Source: Gammaproteobacteria bacterium (GTDB taxonomy: Bacteria > Pseudomonadota > Gammaproteobacteria > GCA-001735895). From it: 48,590 nucleotides of DNA. The stretch covers positions 1 to 48,590 of the forward strand of contig JAAEMR010000119.1 of assembly GCA_024225395.1 (NCBI GenBank), read 5' to 3'. The notes under the pieces were generated by a model. The model was not told the origin of the DNA. It made no database searches and saw only the letters and a list, made by a program, of their open reading frames with translations. Shown in pieces: positions 27,455-35,469 of the stretch (position 1 is the first letter of the stretch; each line of letters opens with the position of its first letter). Both the position numbers and the translations under genes were made by a program.

Positions 27455-29767
27455 TCAGTACCATAGTCGTGGATGTTGCTGGCGATATTTCTCCACTGTG
27501 CATTTTTTGCTATAACAGATGACCTGTATTGCACCCGCTTTATCCGTTTGCATGGCCCGGCTTCCAGTTTTTAAATACCTTTGTACAATTTCAGCTCGAG
27601 GAAATCTCCAGCGGTTTAAAAATCCAGTGGTATAAATAATGTCTTTTGCAGCTACCGAACTGATAAATTCATCTGATGAAGAGGTTAAACTTCCGTGGTG
27701 AGGCGCTACTAATACAGAAGACTTTAATGCCGGCCAGTCTGTATTCAACAATGCCTGTTCCTGTTTACTCTCGATATCACCAGCTATCAGAATACTCTTT
27801 TGTTGTATTGATACTTTTAATACACAGGATCGATCATTATCAGAAGCGGATAAATCGGGTTGATTACTGATAAATTGAAAGCTGACACCGTCCCATGTCC
27901 AGCTTTTTGTGTAATGACAGTCTTCTACAACATTTAACTGCGGGAATTTTTTCAAGATGCCCTCCGGTGTACCAGAGTACAGGGGGACCCCCCTGTAATC
28001 ATCCTGTAGCGCATAAAAGCCTCCAGAATGATCCTGGTCAGCATGGCTGATTACTATTCGATCGGGTCGAGTAATGCCTTCATTCAACATAAAAGGTAAT
28101 ACCACCCACTCACCTAAACTGTATCCAGTTTTATTGCCGGGCCCAAAATCATAAATCAAGCTATGATGAGCAGTCTGTAATACGATCGATGTACCCATGC
28201 CCACGTCCAGAACGGTCATTTTCACTTGTTGACCGGTTCTCGGGGCTAAGCTCCAGAACACAATCGGAACAATGAAAAACAACAGTAAAACCTTCGAAAT
28301 AAAACCTTTGGGAAGCAGCAGCAGAAAAAAACCTATACAAAGCAAAATAAGCTGCCAGCTATCTATTTCGGCGATATTGATAGCCTGTAAGCCGTTATTT
28401 AATAACAGTTCAAGGTAATCCGTTAACAGACTTAACAATTTATCAAGTAACGCATAAAGGGTCTGCAACAAGTTCTGTGGAAGCCAGAACAACATCAACA
28501 AAATAAAGTTAAGCGGCACAATGATAAAACTAACCAGGGGTACGGCAATTAGGTTAGCAGCGAGGCTGGCACTGTGAATCTGACCAAAAATAAAAATACT
28601 CAGGGGTATAAATAAAATAGAGAACAACAGTTGAATAATGATCAATTGTTTAAAACGTGAAGTTTCTCGTTGCAGCAAAAAAGCGCCAAAAGCAATAATC
28701 ATCAATGCAGAAAAAGTTAACCAGAAAGATTCTGACAGAACCGCCAGAGGCGAAACGATGATAATCAGTACCAATGCTGCATTAATACTGTGTAATAAAT
28801 TGAAGGGAGATCTCAAAAACAGGCTGACTAATACGACAGTTAACATCAACATAGCACGCTGAGCCGGTAAATCGAAACCCGACAGCAGGCTATAACTGAA
28901 CCCACCCACCCAGGCCATCAGCATAGCCACTTCCTTTTGTTTCAAGCGCCCGGCAGAAAGTAATTTTGACCAGAACAGCAATCCCAGCGTATAAAACACT
29001 CCGGCAACTATGCCTATATGCAAACCTGAAACGGCTATTAAGTGTGCAGTTCCTGTTTTATTCAGCAAGCTTCGAGTCTGATGCGAAATATTTCCTCTGT
29101 AACCCAGTGCAAGAGCCTGGATCAGGCCGGTCTTTTCACAGTTTACACAGGATTTTTCTATATGCTGCTTTACTCCATGCCGAATCACATTCAGTGAAAA
29201 TGAGTTATCAGGCTGCTGCATATTTTGAGAAGATTTCACTACATAACCAGTAGCCTGAATGCCTCGGGCAAACATCCACCTTTCGTAATCAAAACCACCG
29301 GGGTTTTGAAACCCATGCGGCTGTTTTATCTTTATAGTCAATTGCCAGATTTGACCCGGTGCAAGCACTTCAGGTGCATTGCGCCAGTTCAACCTGATTT
29401 TTTCAGGTAACTTATTTGAGCCCGTATTTTCTGAGCCCTTATTAAACCAAACAGGTTTTAACAGAAAATTAGTTGATATAGGTGAAGTTCTGGGGATATT
29501 TAAAACTTCCCCAACCACAATAAGTCTTTTATTATTCAGGTCTGAAGAAAGTCGATGATCCAGTTGCCAGTGAATTGCTGCTGTTGCCCATAAAAAACTT
29601 GCGAGCATTAATCCGGCAATCCTTAAATGTGGATTGATAAATGCCACAAACAGACAAATTGGTAACCACGAAATCCAGTAACGATCAACTAGCTGTGGTG
29701 ATAAACAGGCCGCAACTGCAGCCAGTAAGATGACGATCCCTGTTGTCAAAATAAGTCCCTTTCCCAA
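27455..29767 (-). CDS. comEC: ComEC/Rec2 DNA-uptake channel protein
   Basis: An inner-membrane protein of 770 residues that carries single-stranded DNA into the cytoplasm during natural transformation. It has an N-terminal membrane/OB-like region (about 1-200), the Competence membrane domain starting near the TGTAHLIAVSGLHIG motif and running to about 500, and a C-terminal metallo-beta-lactamase domain with HADQDH at 575-580, VAPHHGSLTSSSDEF and a late His-poor end. Together with the PilW gene it suggests competence potential. It leads the exbB-to-Sel1 gene series, 102 bp before exbB. Confidence 0.95.
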   Translation of the reverse strand: MGKGLILTTGIVILLAAVAACLSPQLVDRYWISWLPICLFVAFINPHLRIAGLMLASFLWATAAIHWQLDHRLSSDLNNKRLIVVGEVLNIPRTSPISTNFLLKPVWFNKGSENTGSNKLPEKIRLNWRNAPEVLAPGQIWQLTIKIKQPHGFQNPGGFDYERWMFARGIQATGYVVKSSQNMQQPDNSFSLNVIRHGVKQHIEKSCVNCEKTGLIQALALGYRGNISHQTRSLLNKTGTAHLIAVSGLHIGIVAGVFYTLGLLFWSKLLSAGRLKQKEVAMLMAWVGGFSYSLLSGFDLPAQRAMLMLTVVLVSLFLRSPFNLLHSINAALVLIIIVSPLAVLSESFWLTFSALMIIAFGAFLLQRETSRFKQLIIIQLLFSILFIPLSIFIFGQIHSASLAANLIAVPLVSFIIVPLNFILLMLFWLPQNLLQTLYALLDKLLSLLTDYLELLLNNGLQAINIAEIDSWQLILLCIGFFLLLLPKGFISKVLLLFFIVPIVFWSLAPRTGQQVKMTVLDVGMGTSIVLQTAHHSLIYDFGPGNKTGYSLGEWVVLPFMLNEGITRPDRIVISHADQDHSGGFYALQDDYRGVPLYSGTPEGILKKFPQLNVVEDCHYTKSWTWDGVSFQFISNQPDLSASDNDRSCVLKVSIQQKSILIAGDIESKQEQALLNTDWPALKSSVLVAPHHGSLTSSSDEFISSVAAKDIIYTTGFLNRWRFPRAEIVQRYLKTGSRAMQTDKAGAIQVICYSKKCTVEKYRQQHPRLWY

Positions 29768-29817
29768 TAGTAGGAGAAAGTAACTTAATAGAATTTTGAA
29801 AATATTACAATCGAGAT

Positions 29818-30336
29818 ATGCCGAGGAAAATTATTAGAAAGTTAATGCCGCACCCAACGCGCATTACTGAAAACTCTGTGATAAAAAAACTGGGTCCAAA
29901 ATTACAGGACCCGGGTATCTGGCATGTAAATCGTCGATCTGTATCCGGTGCTATCGCTGTTGGCCTTTTCTGCGCGGTAATGCCTATACCCTTCCAGATG
30001 TTATTAGCCGCAACTATGGCTATTCTTTTTCATGTCAATATTTTAATCGCAGTCCCTACCGTCTGGGTTAGCAACCCATTCACCATTGCCCCGATTTTTT
30101 ATTACTGTTACCAGGTTGGCATTTCTATTTTAGGCTCTAGCAGGCAAGCTTTTAACTTTGAATTATCATTTTCCTGGCTAGCCAATGAGTTGCACTTCAT
30201 CTGGCAACCGTTTTTACTGGGTTGTCTGGTAGTTGCTTCTGTCAGTGCCTTTGTAGGATATTCTTTTGTCCGGTTACTTTGGCGTTATTTAATCTGGCAA
30301 CAAATCAGAAAACGTCAAAACCGTTATACCGACTGA
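29818..30336 (+). CDS. DUF2062 membrane protein
   Basis: A 172-residue membrane protein of the DUF2062 family: a basic N-terminus followed by DPGIWHVNRRSVSGAIAVGLFCAVMPIPFQMLLAATMAILF and NILIAVPTVWVSNPFTIAPIFYYCYQVG, with the conserved PxPxQ and NPxT motifs, then a last helix and basic tail. Function unknown. It is divergent from comEC by 50 bp, a neighbourhood also seen in pseudomonads. Confidence 0.9.
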   Translation: MPRKIIRKLMPHPTRITENSVIKKLGPKLQDPGIWHVNRRSVSGAIAVGLFCAVMPIPFQMLLAATMAILFHVNILIAVPTVWVSNPFTIAPIFYYCYQVGISILGSSRQAFNFELSFSWLANELHFIWQPFLLGCLVVASVSAFVGYSFVRLLWRYLIWQQIRKRQNRYTD

Positions 30337-30358
30337 TAAACCTCATCCATGATCAATC

Positions 30359-31009
30359 ATGTTTGACATTCTATTCAGTTTTAATTTTGTCTGGATAGCT
30401 GCATTAATCATAGTGCTGGCCACCACTACAGCCTATTTCTGCCTCTTTTTACATCGACACCTCCTCTATATTCCAGCAGCAGAATGGCTCACAGAACATA
30501 TATATTGTCCAATCATCAGGGTATTCCTGCTAATACTCATGGCATTTTTGTTATTCCCGTTAATGTTCGAAAATACAGCTTACAGCCAGCTATTCCAGTT
30601 ATTTTTTCAACCCAGTTTTCTCGTTAATATGATCAATATCCTGTTTTTAAGCAGTCTGGTCTTTTCATTTATCGCAATACTTAATCACTCCGCAGTGGCC
30701 ATGCCTATATTAAGCTGTATAGCCACTGGTTTATTTTTTCAACATCAAATAGCTATTCCGGCAGATATTGAATTTAGCTGGATAACCAGCGGAAGCGTAT
30801 TCGGCAAGATTTTGCTGTGGATGATTGTGACTTACATGATCAGCCGCTGGCTAAGCGAAACGGTGTCAGAATGGATTGATTTACGATTCATGGTGACCGA
30901 TAGTAAAAACTTGATCACCGATATTAATTACCTGGTTCTACAAATACCGATTGTTCTGGTTTATGGGCAGAGCCTGACGATGCAAACTGTAGAGTTTTCA
31001 TCTACATAA
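30359..31009 (+). CDS. Polytopic membrane protein of unknown family
   Basis: A 216-residue protein with about five or six hydrophobic segments (near 8-30, 52-70, 85-110, 112-130, 145-165 and 190-206) and few charged residues. I do not recognise a domain. It starts 22 bp after the DUF2062 gene, with which it is probably co-transcribed, and lacks a clear ribosome site. Its stop lies 10 bp from that of the convergent riboswitch-controlled gene. Confidence 0.72.
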   Translation: MFDILFSFNFVWIAALIIVLATTTAYFCLFLHRHLLYIPAAEWLTEHIYCPIIRVFLLILMAFLLFPLMFENTAYSQLFQLFFQPSFLVNMINILFLSSLVFSFIAILNHSAVAMPILSCIATGLFFQHQIAIPADIEFSWITSGSVFGKILLWMIVTYMISRWLSETVSEWIDLRFMVTDSKNLITDINYLVLQIPIVLVYGQSLTMQTVEFSST

Positions 31010-31019
31010 TTGATTCCGG

Positions 31020-31349
31020 TTAAAAAAAAGATCTAAAATATATCCCAATAATCTTTTCACTATTTTCTGCCACATCGATTTGATCATCTAAATTATTCTC
31101 CCTCAAGATCTGTCCGGAAGCCGCCATCAAATCTTCTGACGTAAATACCATTCCTAGCTCGATATTCGAACTTCTTGGGTTCGGCAGGGTGAACTGCGGA
31201 TCATCAAATGAGACCTGCGAAAGACTACTCATCACAATGTCAGGATGCAGGTATGGCGAAATCTTGATTGTATTAGAACTGGAATCGGCAAATACACTAA
31301 AACTGCCAATCATGAACAGGATGGTTGATTGTAGTATAAGAATGCGCAT
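31020..31349 (-). CDS. Small exported protein controlled by a c-di-GMP riboswitch
   Basis: A 109-residue protein beginning with a signal peptide (ILILQSTILFMIGSFSVFA, cleavage after about residue 21). The mature part of about 88 residues is mildly acidic, has no cysteine and includes SPYLHPDIVMSSLSQVSFDD and an EDLMAASGQILREN helix; it ends in IIGIYFRSFF. I recognise no family. GAGG lies about 10 bases before the ATG. A GEMM-I riboswitch covers its 5' leader, so expression responds to c-di-GMP; that suggests a role in surface life, adhesion or matrix. Confidence 0.75.
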   Translation of the reverse strand: MRILILQSTILFMIGSFSVFADSSSNTIKISPYLHPDIVMSSLSQVSFDDPQFTLPNPRSSNIELGMVFTSEDLMAASGQILRENNLDDQIDVAENSEKIIGIYFRSFF

Positions 31350-31377
31350 GTCAAATTTACCTCAAAAATGTAAATAA

Positions 31378-31496
31378 CATGCTGGTTTATTCGAAAGCGA
31401 GAAACTGTTACTGGTAACCTGCTACCTTAGGAAGTACCTTTAGGCCATTGGTTTTGCGTCACTGGCTTTCACCAGTTTTGCCTTTTTCAGCATGTG
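31378..31496 (-). ncRNA. Cyclic di-GMP-I (GEMM-I) riboswitch
   Basis: On the minus strand the leader contains, in order, AAGGCAAAACTGGTGAAAG, CCAGTGACGCAAAACC, AATGGCCTAAAGG and AAGGTAGCAGGTTACC. These match the GEMM-I consensus: GCAAA, the GAAA-tetraloop P2 stem (CTGG-TGAAAG-CCAG), GACGCAAA, GGCCTAAA and GGTAGC-GGTTACC of P3. An outer 8-bp helix pairs bases 31488-31495 with 31378-31385 and could be part of the expression platform. No intrinsic terminator is visible, so control may be at translation initiation. Confidence 0.93.
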
Positions 31497-31501
31497 TCAT
31501 C

Positions 31502-31529
31502 ATTATAGCCAATAATTTAAATATGTAAT
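31502..31529 (-). promoter_or_regulatory. Promoter of the riboswitch-controlled gene
   Basis: Read on the minus strand: -35 ATTACA (31524-31529), 16-bp spacer, -10 TATAAT (31502-31507, perfect). The predicted transcription start near 31495 coincides with the 5' edge of the outer helix of the riboswitch, which supports both calls. Confidence 0.65.
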
Positions 31530-31629
31530 CTATTCCAGACCAACGGTTATGATTTATGGTATCTGGGGTAAGTAGTTTTATTTTACAGACTGTTACTGCT
31601 ATCTAACATAATTATAACGCGTGAGTTAT

Positions 31630-32313
31630 TTACTGAGTACTACCCAGCTTTCCATCATGCATTTCCCATTGAAACTGCATACTGCCGGCGATATTCATAT
31701 CGTGTGTCACTATCACTAAAGCCGTGTTTTGTGACTCATTTAAACTTAACATCAATTCCATCATCGCAGCAGCCGTTTTTTCATCGAGATTACCCGTAGG
31801 TTCATCTGCAAGCACACAGTCAGGATGAGTGACCAGGGCTCGTGCTAGTGCAATTCGCTGACGCTCACCACCAGACAGTTCACCCGGTTTATGTTCAGAT
31901 CGATTTTCAAGACCCACCTGTTGCAATAAAAGCATTGCCTGCTCGGTCGCATCTGTCTGAGCTTGTCTTCTGATCAGCAATGGCATCATAATATTTTCAA
32001 GCGCGGTAAATTCAGCCAGTAAATGATGAAACTGATATATAAAACCAAGATGATTATTGCGTAACAATCCGAGCTTTTTTTCTGATAGCTTTTCCAGTGA
32101 AGTTCCCATCACAGCGACACTGCCGCCAGTGGCTCTATCGAGCCCACCCAGTAAATGCAACAAGGTACTTTTCCCGGCACCGGATGCTCCAATGATGGCA
32201 TGTTTTTCACCGGTATTAACCTGGAAATCAATCTGTCTTAAAACATCGACAGAGAGTTCACCCTGTTGATAAGTTTTACTCAGACCCTGTACATCCAGCA
32301 CTACATTACTCAT
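31630..32313 (-). CDS. lolD: LolD, ATPase of the lipoprotein-releasing complex
   Basis: An ABC ATPase of 227 residues that drives release of outer-membrane lipoproteins to LolA. Walker A is GASGAGKST (K48), the signature LSGGERQRIALARAL, Walker B CVLADEPTGNLD and the H-loop VTHD. The LolD-typical GFIYQFHHLLAEFTALENIMMP replaces the usual Q-loop surroundings. It overlaps lolC by 8 bp. Confidence 0.95.
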   Translation of the reverse strand: MSNVVLDVQGLSKTYQQGELSVDVLRQIDFQVNTGEKHAIIGASGAGKSTLLHLLGGLDRATGGSVAVMGTSLEKLSEKKLGLLRNNHLGFIYQFHHLLAEFTALENIMMPLLIRRQAQTDATEQAMLLLQQVGLENRSEHKPGELSGGERQRIALARALVTHPDCVLADEPTGNLDEKTAAAMMELMLSLNESQNTALVIVTHDMNIAGSMQFQWEMHDGKLGSTQ

Positions 32314-33562
32314 AACTTAATGCCTCGGCAGGACGTGTAGAAGATGCTTTCAGTGCGGGGTAAATCGTCGCGATTACCGATACGGTAAAAGACAGAATGG
32401 CAATTCGAACCACATCAGAGGATTTCATTTCAGCGGGTAATTCGGTGATGGGGTAAACACCGGTCGGTAGAAACTGTGTCTGAAAGAAACTTTCCAGAGC
32501 AGGAATAATGACATCGATATAAGACGCAACTGAGATGCCTGCAATCAGGCCAAATAAGGTACCCACAAAACCGATCATCGTGCCCTGGACCATGAACACC
32601 AGTGTCACAGATGCTGGAGACAAACCTAATGTTCGCAAAATGGCGATATCAGCCTGTTTATCGGTCACCACCATGACCAGCGTTGAAACAATATTAAATG
32701 CGGCCACGGCAACAATAAGGGAGAGAATAATAAACATAACCGTTTTTTCAGTTCTCACCGCTTTAAAATAATTACTATGCCTGAGTGTCCAGTCAGATAC
32801 CCAGTAATCAACACCCAGCTGCTCGCGCAATTCATAACGCACTTCAGGCGCTTTATCCATATCAGCAATTTTAAGGCGTAAGCCTGTCATTGCTCCATCC
32901 AGACGAAAAAGTTTAGAAGCATCCTGAGCATGAATAATCGCTGAACTGCGGTCATATTCATAAACGCCTATCTCAAATAGACCAACAACCTTGAAGCGAC
33001 GAAGCCTGGGTAAAAAACCTAACGGAGACATACTGGACTGTGGAGTAATCATGGTCACTCGATCCCCGGGAACAACATCAAGATTAGACGCCAAACCCGT
33101 TCCCAGAATAATGCCATATTCACCCGGCACCAGTTCATCAAGCGTTCCAAACACCATATGTTGATGAATCTCTGACACCTGAGTTTCTGATTCCGGCAAA
33201 ATACCCCGGATAATAGCGCCACTCACAGAGGCAAGATTGGACAACATGGCTTCAGCATCTACATATGGAGATGCTCCAATGACCTGCCCATTCAGAGATG
33301 CTTTTTCACTCAATGATTCCCAGTCCCGTAATTTATTATCGTAGCTGGAAACCGTTACATGCGAAACCATGCCCAGAATCCGGCCTTTTAACTCCTGTTC
33401 GAAACCATTCATAACAGATAACACGACAATTAAAGCCATCACACCCAGTGCAATGCCCAACATTGAAATCATCGAGATAAAAGAAATAAAGTGGTTACGA
33501 CGTTTGGCACGTGTGTAACGTAAACCGATAAGTAGTTCGACAGGTAAATTCATGGGCGGCAT
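32306..33562 (-). CDS. lolC: LolC/LolE family lipoprotein-releasing permease
   Basis: The membrane partner of LolD, 418 residues: one N-terminal helix (about 25-50, with FISFISMISMLGIALGVMALIVVLSVMNGFE), a large periplasmic domain (about 50-265) and three C-terminal helices (about 270-295, 320-350, 380-405) of FtsX type. Only one such permease gene is here, so it could be LolC, LolE or a single LolF-type protein. Confidence 0.92.
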   Translation of the reverse strand: MPPMNLPVELLIGLRYTRAKRRNHFISFISMISMLGIALGVMALIVVLSVMNGFEQELKGRILGMVSHVTVSSYDNKLRDWESLSEKASLNGQVIGASPYVDAEAMLSNLASVSGAIIRGILPESETQVSEIHQHMVFGTLDELVPGEYGIILGTGLASNLDVVPGDRVTMITPQSSMSPLGFLPRLRRFKVVGLFEIGVYEYDRSSAIIHAQDASKLFRLDGAMTGLRLKIADMDKAPEVRYELREQLGVDYWVSDWTLRHSNYFKAVRTEKTVMFIILSLIVAVAAFNIVSTLVMVVTDKQADIAILRTLGLSPASVTLVFMVQGTMIGFVGTLFGLIAGISVASYIDVIIPALESFFQTQFLPTGVYPITELPAEMKSSDVVRIAILSFTVSVIATIYPALKASSTRPAEALSYE

Positions 33563-33619
33563 TTAACCACGATTATCCTTGAGCTCCAATACTCATCACA
33601 AAATATCATCACTGCCGAG

Positions 33620-33656
33620 TTGATGAACGACCTAGGCATGCTATAGTTAAACTATA
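33620..33656 (+). promoter_or_regulatory. Candidate promoter with a 15-bp palindrome
   Basis: TTGATG (33620-33625), a 16-bp spacer and TATAGT (33642-33647) make a plausible sigma-70 promoter for the next gene. The -10 is inside TATAGTT-A-AACTATA (33642-33656), a perfect odd palindrome where a repressor could bind. Confidence 0.45.
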
Positions 33657-33692
33657 AATACAAACATTTATAGGCTTATGGAGATACAACGA

Positions 33693-33986
33693 ATGCCTTT
33701 TAAAATAAATTTAATTTTTGCTTTACTCTTTATTCTTTCTGCTCCCCTGCAGGCTGATAACCTGAATATTCCAGGGCATGATCAATCTGCTTCAAATATT
33801 GTTATGCCTAAACGGGGCATGAATATGGACAGCGTGCTGGAACAATTTGGGGAACCTGTCAGACGCATAGAAGCCATTGGACAACCACCCATTACCGAAT
33901 GGGATTATGGTGATTATCGAGTTTTCTTTGAATATCAGATCGTGCTGCACTCACTGGACCTGACAACCCTGATAATGCCCAGATAG
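33693..33986 (+). CDS. Small periplasmic protein, BamE-like strand pattern
   Basis: A 97-residue exported protein: signal peptide MPFKINLIFALLFILSAPLQA, then a short domain, MPKRGMNMDSVLEQFGEPVRRIEAIGQPPITEWDYGDYRVFFEYQIVLHSLD. The 'G-M-x-x-x-x-V-x-x-x-F-G-x-P' and 'W-x-Y-x-x-Y-x-V-x-F' layout recalls SmpA/BamE-type proteins, but it has no lipobox. I chose the ATG at 33693 because GGAG lies 9 bases upstream and the signal peptide then starts properly; the frame opens at 33678. The function is unknown; similar short proteins are common in gammaproteobacteria. Confidence 0.75.
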   Translation: MPFKINLIFALLFILSAPLQADNLNIPGHDQSASNIVMPKRGMNMDSVLEQFGEPVRRIEAIGQPPITEWDYGDYRVFFEYQIVLHSLDLTTLIMPR

Positions 33987-34204
33987 TTCAACCCGCATTT
34001 CTCACAGGAGTGCTTGCTTGAATAATATTAGTTTTTACGGGTTGTTGAAAAATTACCCGAATAATTCATATTATTTTTGACAACACTCTTTAAATCAGAA
34101 AGTTACCTTTTTTATTATCATTGCATCTAATATGCATATCATTACAATTGCCCGCATAATAAAAGCAAACAAATAAATTAAACCTTTCAACTTTAGGAGT
34201 ACCT

Positions 34205-34393
34205 ATGAGGAATTTTTTAGCCATTTTAATTACTGCATTTACTTTTTTATTCATTGGCCATGCATCCGCTGCCACCAGTCCTTTTAACGAAAAGTCTCTC
34301 GATTCCTTAAATTCTCCACTGGTTTGTGCCGATGAAGAAGAAAAAAAGAAAAAGAAGAAAAATGGTGAAGAAGAAGAGCCTGAGTGTGAGTAA
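34205..34393 (+). CDS. Small exported Lys/Glu-rich protein
   Basis: A 62-residue protein with an excellent ribosome site (TAGGAG, 6-7 bases upstream) and a clear signal peptide (MRNFLAILITAFTFLFIGHASA). The mature 40 residues contain two cysteines (about 41 and 61) flanking a block of charged residues, EEEKKKKKKNGEEEE. I do not know the family. It lies 148 bp before the rhodanese gene, also exported, and a strong hairpin separates them. Confidence 0.7.
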   Translation: MRNFLAILITAFTFLFIGHASAATSPFNEKSLDSLNSPLVCADEEEKKKKKKNGEEEEPECE

Positions 34394-34429
34394 GACCGAA
34401 AGCTAACATATAACAATAAGACCTAATCA

Positions 34430-34488
34430 CAGATTCCCTCCCATACGGTTTTTCCTGAGTGAGAAATCGCATGGGTGTGAATAATCTG
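34430..34488 (+). other. Strong RNA hairpin between the Lys/Glu-rich and rhodanese genes
   Basis: The segment CCCATACGGTTTTTC (34440-34454) pairs with GAGAAATCGCATGGG (34461-34475) over 15 positions with a single A-C mismatch and two or three G-U pairs, with a 6-nt loop. An outer stem CAGATT/AATCTG (34430-34435, 34483-34488) extends it. No T-tract follows, so this is not a simple terminator; it may stabilise or process the transcript, or be a small repeat element. Confidence 0.6.
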
Positions 34489-34541
34489 GCAGGGAAGCTT
34501 TTATTTAACCATAAATCTCATATCCCTTTGGAGGATAAACA

Positions 34542-35198
34542 ATGAAATTAGGAAAAATTCTGACTGCAAGCGCAATTGCCATTGGTATAGCCTTCAGTAC
34601 TCCAGCTTTTTCAGCAGCTGTTAATATCACCAAGAAGATTGAAAGCGTTACCGTTCAGCATGGCGGAAAAAGTGTTAAAATCATGCGTAACCAGAATCAG
34701 AAAAACACAGTTAACCCCGCTTTTGCAAAAACTTCTCGCAAATGCCCTCCTTTCTGTATTCAGCCATCTGCACTGGCTCCCGGTGTCGAAACTATTGGAG
34801 AGCTAGAAGTCATCAATTACCTGAAAATGATAAATGATGGCGATGAATCTATTCTGGTAGTCGATTCTCGTACTCCCGACTGGGCTGCTAAGGGAACTAT
34901 TCCTGGTGCTGTAAACCTTCCCTGGACCAAATTAAACCCTGCTAAAGGCGCTGATCCAATCTCAATTGGTGAAATAATGGAAGGTTCATTCAATGCAATG
35001 AACCTGGAAGGCCTCTGGGATTATTCAAAAGCAAAAACACTGGTCATGTTCTGTAATGGAATGTGGTGTGGACAATCTCCAAACAATATTAAAAACCTGC
35101 TTAAGTTTGGTTACCCTGCACATAAAATCAAGTGGTATCGCGGTGGCATGCAAGACTGGGAAATACTTGGATTATCAACAGCTAAAGCTGTAAATTAA
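34542..35198 (+). CDS. Exported rhodanese-domain protein
   Basis: A 218-residue periplasmic protein: signal peptide ending FSTPAFSA, a linker with the Cys pair C68-PPF-C72, and one rhodanese domain (about 90-212) with DSRTPDWAAKGTIPGAVNLPW and the active-site loop C171-NGMWC-G (second Cys at 176). Rhodaneses move sulfane sulfur or bind thiols through the loop cysteine. GGAGG lies 8 bases before the ATG, and a strong terminator follows. The two cysteine pairs suggest redox chemistry or sulfur relay in the periplasm; partners are not in the window. Confidence 0.88.
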   Translation: MKLGKILTASAIAIGIAFSTPAFSAAVNITKKIESVTVQHGGKSVKIMRNQNQKNTVNPAFAKTSRKCPPFCIQPSALAPGVETIGELEVINYLKMINDGDESILVVDSRTPDWAAKGTIPGAVNLPWTKLNPAKGADPISIGEIMEGSFNAMNLEGLWDYSKAKTLVMFCNGMWCGQSPNNIKNLLKFGYPAHKIKWYRGGMQDWEILGLSTAKAVN

Positions 35199-35220
35199 TC
35201 AAATAGTTTGATTTCTTATA

Positions 35221-35249
35221 AAGCGACGGTTTCGGCCGTCGCTTTTTTT
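35221..35249 (+). terminator. Intrinsic terminator after the rhodanese gene
   Basis: GCGACGG (35223-35229), a TTTCGG loop, CCGTCGC (35236-35242), then a run of seven Ts. A textbook rho-independent terminator. Confidence 0.92.
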
Positions 35250-35268
35250 ATGCCTGCATTAAAAAAAA

Positions 35269-35420
35269 ATTCACCGCGAAGGCACGAAGAGCACGAAGAT
35301 AAATATTGTTAATGCCTGGCTACCTGGTCGTAGGCTATAACAACGAGAGATTAACTGGCTCATATCGAAAAATGGTTTATTAAAAAACACCTTCGTGGTC
35401 TTAGTGTCTTCGTGGTGAAT
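35269..35420. repeat. CACGAAG-type inverted-repeat element (MITE-like), 152 bp
   Basis: The left arm (35269-35298) reads ATTCACCGCGAAGGCACGAA and on; the right arm (35391-35420) ends GTCTTCGTGGTGAAT, its reverse complement with few mismatches over 30 bp. The core of about 90 bp has no ORF. Single arms of the same family occur at 19923. CACCACGAAGxCACGAAG sequences are widespread intergenic repeats in many bacteria. It sits between the rhodanese terminator and mfd. Confidence 0.75.
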
Positions 35421-35469
35421 AGATCTTTTAAAGTGTACAATCTCAAACTTTTTAAGCTCTAGTAATTCA

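Noticed and set aside
34077-34105. TTGACA as a -35 for the Lys/Glu-rich protein gene
   Set aside because: No acceptable -10 lies 16-18 bp downstream.
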